From Bacteroidales bacterium (GTDB taxonomy: Bacteria; Bacteroidota; Bacteroidia; Bacteroidales; JAADJA01), in the NCBI GenBank assembly GCA_021740645.1, contig JAIOZL010000044.1, positions 1-39,322 on the forward strand: a stretch of 39,322 bases of DNA, read 5' to 3'. The notes under the pieces were generated by a model. It had not been told where the DNA came from and ran no database searches. It was given only the letters and a program-made list of their open reading frames with translations. The position numbers and the translations under genes are program-made. Positions within the stretch are counted from its first letter, which is position 1, and every line of letters begins with the position of its first letter. Shown here piece after piece: positions 32,453 to 39,322 of this stretch.

Positions 32453-35400
32453 TTACTTCAAATAGACAACACGTATTACTTCATTATAAGTGCTGTTTTC
32501 TCCTTCTACTAACATCCTGCAATAGTAAACACCGGTAGCTAATCCATAGTTACCCGGGTTAAATTGTAAGTTATAGTTACCAGCGTCCTGAGGATCATTT
32601 ACAAGAGTAGTGATCTCGTCGCCAAGCGAGTTAATAAATGTAATTTTAACCTGTCCTGATTCAGGCAAAGTATACGCAATGTTCAACATATCCTTCACAG
32701 GATTCGGGAAACAATTGATAGCATACATTCCACCTAATCCTTCGATGTTATCCTTGTACTTCACATTGATTTTGCTAATATTCAGATTAACACCTTCCAG
32801 AACTTTACAATCCAGGTTGGCAAATTGTGTTTCACTGCTTTGATAGAATAAGCTGCCATAGTCATTCACTTCCTTATCAGCGCTACAAACCAGTGTAAAC
32901 AAAGTACCACCCGAAGGTATGGTTATGGGCTGCATATCAGACCATGCAACATTAATCCAGCCGTCTTCTATTTGGTATAGTAATCCGGGGATGGTTGTTT
33001 TCAGGTCGACTACCTCAAGAAGATTTTCGGGATAGCTTAGGAAAATTGACATGGCACCGATTTCATGGTCTCCTATTATTTTTACCGGAAGCTGGAATTC
33101 ATTGTCTTCCAAAACTTCTAATTCATCCTGGCTTTGGATGGCCAATAAGGATTTAGAAGAAGCCGGCAAATATGAGCCATTTACATCACCATAACACATA
33201 GCCTTTATGTTGAGGGTGGTAGTTCCACTATGTGTATAAGATAGATTGGCAATATTATACGCTGTATTCGTAAAGTTTACAGCACCATTGCTATTCCAGA
33301 AAGCCCAGTCACCTGCAGTAAATGAATTGATCAGGTAAACAGTTCTTTGCTTCACTTTCAAGGCATCCAATGAACTAAGGTTACCTGAGGCATTTACGTC
33401 ACCTACATTATTCACAAATGCTGATGGTGTCCACCATGGGAATGTATAATTTAAAGCAGTCCGTTGAATGGCCAGGGCGTCAGTTGAGTTACCACCACCC
33501 CAGTTTTTAGCAGTTTCTACTTGTAAAGTATAGTTCCCGTTAGCTACATTATTAAAAGCATAATGTCCGGTGGCATCTGTAGTAGCCGTAGCCACTATCG
33601 CCATGGAACCATCAAGCAATCTAACGTTAACGTTATTCATTGGAGTAGCACTGTTGTTCTTATAAGTAATTGTTCCTTGTAAGGCAACAGGATTAATAGT
33701 AACCACGTAATCAGCAGTTGTATAATCACATCCGGTAGCTGTAACGGTTTCAGTAACAGCAACAGTACCTGTACCACTTGCACCCCAAACCACCTCACAA
33801 ATATAGTCGTTGGGTGACGGATTAACTACTACATTAACCGCACCGGTAACAGTCCATGCATATGTATGGCCAGCCACATACGCGGTTTGATAAACTTCAG
33901 TAGAACCACCCACAACAGTTTGATTTCCTGAGATTACAGGGTTAGGAAGCGGATTAACAGTAACATCGAAGCTGCATGGTGCAGAAGTGTTGTTACTTTG
34001 ATCTGTTGCAGTCCATGTAATTGTTGTTACACCGGCATTAAGCACTACACCATCCAGCGTAATTCCTGATGTAAATACTGCTGTTGTTGCACCTTCCAAT
34101 TTCCACAAATAATCTTCAATCGAACAATTGTCATTGGAAGTAACCCAGTCAAACTCTGTTCCTGAAATTGTGTAAGTATCAGTCGCGGTTTCATCAGCAC
34201 AAACCTCCTGATCGCCAGGGCAGGTGATTGTTGGTGCAATAGCGTCAAGTACCGTTACTTCGGCATTACATGTACTAATATTGCCATGAATATCTGTCAC
34301 AGTTAAAACAACCGGAACAGCAGGGCCTATATCATCGCAGCTAAATGCATCCTGGCTAACAGCGTATGTATCGATAGCACAGTTATCTGAGCTTCCATTG
34401 TCAACATCAGTGGCCACAATTGATACACTACCTGTAGCATCCAGGTAAACATCTATGTTCTGGCAAATTGCATCAGGTGGTTGTGTATCTTCAACTGTAA
34501 CGTTAAAGGTGTCGTTTCCAATGTTGCCACATGCATCTGTTGCAGTGGAGGTTACCAATGTAGTTCCAACCGGGAAGATATCACCATTGGTAAGCGGAGC
34601 GTTTCCAATTGGCTCAACATTGTAATACAACCTGCCATTATCAATTGCAAGGAAATCAGGTTCAATATATGTAAACCACATGTAATAATGACCACCAACA
34701 GTTGTTGCTATGTCATCAGCAGGGTTATACCTAGTTTCAGTCCACAACTTATTTCCTAATGCATCAAGCAAATTACAATCTACTGCAAGTGAACCCAAAG
34801 AATCTCTATAAACCCATTCCAAAGTATACCAATCTGAAATAGTAACTTCATAATAATTTGAGAAGGTTGCTATAACATCGTCTCTGGAGAAATTAGAATT
34901 ATTATTTGCACCAACTGCAATTTTACCCGGATATCCGGCAGCGTGGAAAATGTAATCTCTGAGATGGCTTCCTGTTTGTCGTGCAGCTGCACCAGAAACT
35001 TCCCATCCATAGGTTTCATCTGCTAATCCTGGATCAGTCAAATCAAAGTAAACATCCAATCTCCTGAAAAATCCGACTCCAAAATCATCACTACCACCAC
35101 CCTGGAAGGTGTAAGCTCCCGGGAAACTGGCAGAAACAGGAGTTGTAATTTCTCCATGAGCAGCTCCTTCACTGGAAGTAATTCCATTTGTACCAGAAGT
35201 AACTCTGGTTATTTCACTTTGATATTCTTTCCAGTCAAATCCACTTACCCAAGCGGAATTCTCAAATCCCTGATGATAAGTCAAATCACCGGCAGTAACC
35301 TCAAAGAAAACCTTTGTACCGCAAGTATCGAGACCATTTTCAGTATTGATATCATCCGGAACAAACACTACAGGAGCAGTATTATCTTCAACTGTAATAA

Positions 35401-38400
35401 CCTGCACACAAGTTAATTCCTGACCAAGGAAATCTGTAATTTTCCAGGTACGGGTAAAGGTTCCAGTGTTGTTGCATCCTGTCAGGCCAGCCAAATCATC
35501 TTCAAAAGTAATTTCAACTGGATTGTAGCAAGTACTTGCTCCGGTAGCTTCTCCCAATGCATAAGGTCCGCGTTCTTCATACCTTTCTTTGGTAATAGCT
35601 GTTGGGCATGTAAGCGTTGGAGTAGGATAAGCATACCTTGTAGTCTGACTATAATCAGCCCACCACTCATAGAAGTCAACATTATCACTCACCTGGCTTC
35701 CATCGCCACATGAATTATTTGTAAGGTGGAAAGGTCCGGCACTGTTGTTGGTACCAGGTGAAACTTCACCCCAATAGTTGTCCTTTGCATCTTGTGCTAC
35801 AGTGGCATCCGTCCAGAAACCAAAGTTATTATCCGGCAACCAGTTTCCGTTAGCACTTACTACAAGACTACTAATTCCTCCATCATTGGCTGCAATTGCA
35901 TAATCCCAATTTATGATAGTACAACCATCAATATCAACAGTTGCATCATAAATGTCAATTCCACGGGAATCTGTGCGATCTACACCTTGAATTATACAAT
36001 CATCAATATCGACCAAAGCAACAGCTTTAGGATCTTTGAATAGATCAACTTTTTCTTCAAAAGCCGAAACTTTTAATTTTTCTGATTTACCAGAAGCTGA
36101 TTTTGCCCCACTTGCCCAAATTACAATACCATCTCCCCAAACATTATTTGAAGGATTTGCAATAGTACAGTTCTTGATAATTCCACTAGTTTCTTCATAA
36201 TAGATACTAGTTTGGCAATTCGTAATAGCCACGTAGTCAACTTCAACAGGGTTCGCTGATAATATTTGAATACCCATTGCTGCCCATGATGGATCATTAT
36301 AATTGATATCCATAATGGAAGAATTTGAAATAGAACCACCAGCTCCATAGCCAATTGCTATACCGTTTTGTGCAGGATCACCAGGACCTAAATCGCCGGC
36401 ACCAGTAACATATATATTGTCTAAGTTAGCAGTCAGTCCTGTACCATACAAAGCAAATCCATTCTTTTGGAAATCATCCATACTCATGCCGTTTACATCG
36501 ATAACATATGGCCCGCCTGTATTATTATAAGCATACATACCCACTCCATGTTGATTACCACTTAATGGTTCATCCCGCACGCCAGTTACATCTACATAAT
36601 TAAATGTACCTCCTGCATTCCAGAGTCCAATACCAATAAACCTGTAATTAGTATTTCCCTGACCATTACCATCAACTGTAAGATTTTCCATAGTAATGTT
36701 AGCCACTCCATCAATCCCTACAATTGGATAATTATTCGCTGATGTAGTAAAGAACCAGGGCATATTAGCAGGCGCCTGAATAATTGTTGCTCCTGCACCT
36801 GTTCCTGATCCGGCACCAGTAATTTTGAGCCCTTCAGTTGTAATTACAACCTGCTCAACATAAGTACCGGCAGCAACTGTAATCTCATCATTCGGATTGG
36901 CATCATCCACTGCTGTCTGAATCGTAGGATAATACAAACTTTGTGTTACATTATAGACAGGTAATACGCCGCCGCAACTTCCTGCCACAGGCTGAAAACC
37001 AATAGTTGCAAGTTGATCATCGGTTCCATTAGTCAAATAAGACACAACGTTCACAGGCCCATCAATTAAGTCTGCAATAGCTGAGGGGTCAGTTGAACCA
37101 AACCAGTCGCAAGTTATATCAACACTTATTCCAGTAACGTTACGCACACCAGCATCAACATTGGTAAAACTGTTAATACTTATATCTACTGTTGCTGCAG
37201 AAGCATTGTCCTCAATCATTATTGCTGCGGCATCTTTTTCCACTTTATAATCAATGAGGTTATCAATCATGTTGTTTTGAACAACAGCATTGGGAGTATT
37301 CCCTTCTAATCCAATACCATGTGACCAAAGACCTTCTAAATCTGAAATCTCATTGTTTAAGATATTTGGGGTATCAGTTTTACCTGTAGTTCCTGTGCCA
37401 TGATTAAGGATAATTCCATAGGCACCATGTCCTGCAGGCCATGGATCAATATTACTATTAACATCATAGATAATATTTGATTGAATAGTAAGGTTAGTAA
37501 TATCAAATGCTCCGGTTGACCATCCCACGGCAATCGCTTTTGCACTTGCACCATTACCACTACTTAGAGCAGTCATATTAATATTGTGAAGAATATTGTT
37601 TTCAATAAGTATATTATCAACCACTTCATTAGAGGAAACTATAGCAAGCGCCTGTACATTATTTTTTGCAGCTGTTGTTCCAATATCAGTGATAATATTA
37701 TCGGAAATGATGATATCACTATTATCCGTTGAGTAAATGGCACTTGTTCCTGAAGGATTAGTAATTGTAAATCCATCAATCTTAACATCATCCGCTACAA
37801 TTGAAATAGCATTCCCTCCAGAACCATTGACCGTTGTTGTACCAGCTCCATAAGTAGCAATTAAGTCCAGTTTTTTATCCACTACCAGATTCCCGGTATA
37901 ACTACCACTGTTTACATTTACCTGATACCCAGGATTCGCCACATCTATACCACGTTGAATTCCTAACGTATTTATAGTTACAAACACATGGTAGTCTTGG
38001 ATGTTTACATACCCAGCAGTAGCCAAATCCAATGCGTGATAGATACGATCTTCAATGTCAAAGTTAGTGGATGCACCAACATAAACATTTCCTGTTTTAG
38101 CCACCACATTACTTATGCTATTATTGTAAATATCCATTAATACAGAGCCACTGAACGTACAGTTTTTAACTTCCACATTAGTAGGTCCGGCATTATCTTT
38201 ACCAGGTTCACCAAGAGCCAAGCCTCTTTCATTACCATTGAAAGTAACATTATCAATAGTAACGCCATCTAAAGTAGCAGGGTTAGCACCATAAGTACCA
38301 CCATCATCCCTTGCTTTCACAGTTAATCCAACGCCATTCAGACTGCCTACTCCACAGCCTGTAAAGCTGGAGTTTTTAATGGTTATGTCAGAATATGATT

Positions 38401-39322
38401 TCCATTTTAGGTTTATATCAATTCCGGCACCCCAATTATAAGCAGGATCATCTCCACTACTCATGCAAGTAACCCCATCAAAAATTGCATGGCTCAGTCT
38501 TTCGGTATACATACCTTTATAACCGTTGTCATTAAAAGTAGTATTTGAAATATTAACAACATCAAGGTCTGGTTCGCTTGTGTCTTTGGCATCGCTATAC
38601 CAACCGTGAGCTATGTTATCGTCAAAATGACTACCTGTAATGGTAATATAAGTTGCTGATGCCGTAGAAGCGAGTTTCAATCCAACATTATTTTCATTAA
38701 ATGAACAATTAGTAATAACCAGATCAGTTAATGGATTTAAGTTGATACCATATGAAGTATTTTGAATTGAAACAACATCTGTAAGTGTAGTGTAACTTCC
38801 TGCTGTCAGACCTGTTGTTCCTCCGGTTAATTTTATTCCGGTGAGAACCATACGGTTCGTCGCATCCATCCCTGCAGCCAACTGCATAACTGTTCCGCCT
38901 GAACCAGTAATAGTAGTAACTCCAGATCCATCACCAACCAGACTTAAATAATGAGGCAAGTTGATATTCTCTATATAATTTCCAGCAGCAATCGTTATAT
39001 AGTTACCTACGGAAGAAGCATTAATACCATCCAGGATGGTCATGTGGCTGCTAAGCAATGTGCCGCCTTCAGTATCATAGACTTTCACTGGTCCAAGGCC
39101 ATCGCATGGTCCTGACGATGTTGTCCAGTAAGGTAAAAACTGTACCGGACCATCTGTATTAGATTGGACGGTGTATGCATCTCCCGATCCCCACCAGTTG
39201 CATGTAGCGTCGACATTTTGAACTGTAGTTGAAACACCTGTTCCGTTTCCACTCAAATCATTATAATTAGCTGTTACCTGACTTACATCATTTAAATCAT
39301 ATCCAACCATAACAGCAGTTGA
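32453..39322 (-). CDS. Giant T9SS type A surface protein: beta-helix, HYR, dockerin-like and cohesin-like domains (5' partial)
   Basis: At least 2289 residues; the frame is open to the window edge, so the N-terminus and signal peptide lie outside and the ATG at 39310 is probably internal. Counting from that ATG: three pectin-lyase-like beta-helix blocks start near 79, 442 and 785 (each with an IQxGID- or GTYVEQV-like opening). CNWWGS, CDWFGS and NYWGE mark block ends. HYR-like domains run from about 1235 to 1790, one of them interrupted by about 200 residues. A PKD-like domain follows, then a beta domain (ITYKNNSATPMNNVNVRL). Dockerin-like repeats come next (GGGNSTDALAIQRTAL near 1930, DVNASGNLSSLD near 1968, and CYGDVNGSYLP). 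A cohesin-like domain lies at about 2065-2180 and a type A sorting tail at about 2193-2285 (CFPNPVKDMLNIAYTL, ATGVYYCRMLVEG). It is surface-anchored by T9SS. No enzymatic motif was seen, so carbohydrate binding or adhesion is more likely than catalysis. Confidence 0.88.
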   Translation of the reverse strand, partial: STAVMVGYDLNDVSQVTANYNDLSGNGTGVSTTVQNVDATCNWWGSGDAYTVQSNTDGPVQFLPYWTTSSGPCDGLGPVKVYDTEGGTLLSSHMTILDGINASSVGNYITIAAGNYIENINLPHYLSLVGDGSGVTTITGSGGTVMQLAAGMDATNRMVLTGIKLTGGTTGLTAGSYTTLTDVVSIQNTSYGINLNPLTDLVITNCSFNENNVGLKLASTASATYITITGSHFDDNIAHGWYSDAKDTSEPDLDVVNISNTTFNDNGYKGMYTERLSHAIFDGVTCMSSGDDPAYNWGAGIDINLKWKSYSDITIKNSSFTGCGVGSLNGVGLTVKARDDGGTYGANPATLDGVTIDNVTFNGNERGLALGEPGKDNAGPTNVEVKNCTFSGSVLMDIYNNSISNVVAKTGNVYVGASTNFDIEDRIYHALDLATAGYVNIQDYHVFVTINTLGIQRGIDVANPGYQVNVNSGSYTGNLVVDKKLDLIATYGAGTTTVNGSGGNAISIVADDVKIDGFTITNPSGTSAIYSTDNSDIIISDNIITDIGTTAAKNNVQALAIVSSNEVVDNILIENNILHNINMTALSSGNGASAKAIAVGWSTGAFDITNLTIQSNIIYDVNSNIDPWPAGHGAYGIILNHGTGTTGKTDTPNILNNEISDLEGLWSHGIGLEGNTPNAVVQNNMIDNLIDYKVEKDAAAIMIEDNASAATVDISINSFTNVDAGVRNVTGISVDITCDWFGSTDPSAIADLIDGPVNVVSYLTNGTDDQLATIGFQPVAGSCGGVLPVYNVTQSLYYPTIQTAVDDANPNDEITVAAGTYVEQVVITTEGLKITGAGSGTGAGATIIQAPANMPWFFTTSANNYPIVGIDGVANITMENLTVDGNGQGNTNYRFIGIGLWNAGGTFNYVDVTGVRDEPLSGNQHGVGMYAYNNTGGPYVIDVNGMSMDDFQKNGFALYGTGLTANLDNIYVTGAGDLGPGDPAQNGIAIGYGAGGSISNSSIMDINYNDPSWAAMGIQILSANPVEVDYVAITNCQTSIYYEETSGIIKNCTIANPSNNVWGDGIVIWASGAKSASGKSEKLKVSAFEEKVDLFKDPKAVALVDIDDCIIQGVDRTDSRGIDIYDATVDIDGCTIINWDYAIAANDGGISSLVVSANGNWLPDNNFGFWTDATVAQDAKDNYWGEVSPGTNNSAGPFHLTNNSCGDGSQVSDNVDFYEWWADYSQTTRYAYPTPTLTCPTAITKERYEERGPYALGEATGASTCYNPVEITFEDDLAGLTGCNNTGTFTRTWKITDFLGQELTCVQVITVEDNTAPVVFVPDDINTENGLDTCGTKVFFEVTAGDLTYHQGFENSAWVSGFDWKEYQSEITRVTSGTNGITSSEGAAHGEITTPVSASFPGAYTFQGGGSDDFGVGFFRRLDVYFDLTDPGLADETYGWEVSGAAARQTGSHLRDYIFHAAGYPGKIAVGANNNSNFSRDDVIATFSNYYEVTISDWYTLEWVYRDSLGSLAVDCNLLDALGNKLWTETRYNPADDIATTVGGHYYMWFTYIEPDFLAIDNGRLYYNVEPIGNAPLTNGDIFPVGTTLVTSTATDACGNIGNDTFNVTVEDTQPPDAICQNIDVYLDATGSVSIVATDVDNGSSDNCAIDTYAVSQDAFSCDDIGPAVPVVLTVTDIHGNISTCNAEVTVLDAIAPTITCPGDQEVCADETATDTYTISGTEFDWVTSNDNCSIEDYLWKLEGATTAVFTSGITLDGVVLNAGVTTITWTATDQSNNTSAPCSFDVTVNPLPNPVISGNQTVVGGSTEVYQTAYVAGHTYAWTVTGAVNVVVNPSPNDYICEVVWGASGTGTVAVTETVTATGCDYTTADYVVTINPVALQGTITYKNNSATPMNNVNVRLLDGSMAIVATATTDATGHYAFNNVANGNYTLQVETAKNWGGGNSTDALAIQRTALNYTFPWWTPSAFVNNVGDVNASGNLSSLDALKVKQRTVYLINSFTAGDWAFWNSNGAVNFTNTAYNIANLSYTHSGTTTLNIKAMCYGDVNGSYLPASSKSLLAIQSQDELEVLEDNEFQLPVKIIGDHEIGAMSIFLSYPENLLEVVDLKTTIPGLLYQIEDGWINVAWSDMQPITIPSGGTLFTLVCSADKEVNDYGSLFYQSSETQFANLDCKVLEGVNLNISKINVKYKDNIEGLGGMYAINCFPNPVKDMLNIAYTLPESGQVKITFINSLGDEITTLVNDPQDAGNYNLQFNPGNYGLATGVYYCRMLVEGENSTYNEVIRVVYLK

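Noticed and set aside
34045..34248. Several open frames of 60-120 codons opposite or shifted to the large secreted genes.
   Set aside because: They lie inside long genes with clear domain content and show no independent motifs, so they are shadows.

Overview
The window looks like a piece of chromosome from a free-living member of the Bacteroidota. It is AT-rich. It encodes the phylum-typical LpxC-FabZ fusion, PorX (regulator of the type IX secretion system, T9SS), T9SS type A and type B sorting domains, SprB repeats, and several promoters with the Bacteroidota -7 element TAnnTTTG. I see no rRNA, tRNA or CRISPR array. No species can be named from this sequence alone.

Layout. 1-300: the last codons of an IS1595/ISXO2-like transposase run straight into a 5'-truncated GAF-PAS-PAS signalling gene (to 1436). 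1506-5329: a small GreA-like coiled-coil protein (minus), an FtsX/MacB-type permease and a 2-Cys peroxiredoxin. 5366-10282 (minus): a 1638-residue T9SS type B adhesin with SprB-like repeats, convergent with the peroxiredoxin across a shared terminator. 10535-14328 (plus): an MFS transporter, a NodB-type deacetylase and an Ig-like lipoprotein, closely spaced. 14337-17672 (minus): porX, tsaE and alanine dehydrogenase. 17673-18445: a 770-base gene-free stretch with a perfect 23-bp inverted repeat and an orphan promoter/terminator pair that could define a small RNA on the minus strand. 18446-25110 (plus): an HD phosphohydrolase, lpxD, lpxC-fabZ, lpxA, efp and a second lpxD-like gene, which together form an outer-membrane lipid A block. 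25082-26164 (minus): a phospholipase D-family protein overlapping the lpxD-like gene tail to tail.

26268-39322 (minus) is the most interesting region: four consecutive secreted proteins. In transcription order they are a giant beta-helix/HYR/dockerin-like/cohesin-like protein with a type A sorting tail (5' end outside the window), a protein with four cohesin-like repeats and two dockerin-like loops, a type A sorted protein, and a one-cohesin protein with two canonical dockerin loops. The two dockerin-bearing proteins without a sorting tail could be held at the surface through the cohesin-like or dockerin-like parts of their neighbours. That would be a cellulosome-like surface assembly built from non-enzymatic parts. 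This is an inference from domain content.

The regions connect: PorX controls T9SS genes in species where it has been studied, T9SS exports the type A and type B cargo encoded here, and lipid A biosynthesis supplies the A-LPS to which many T9SS cargo proteins are anchored.
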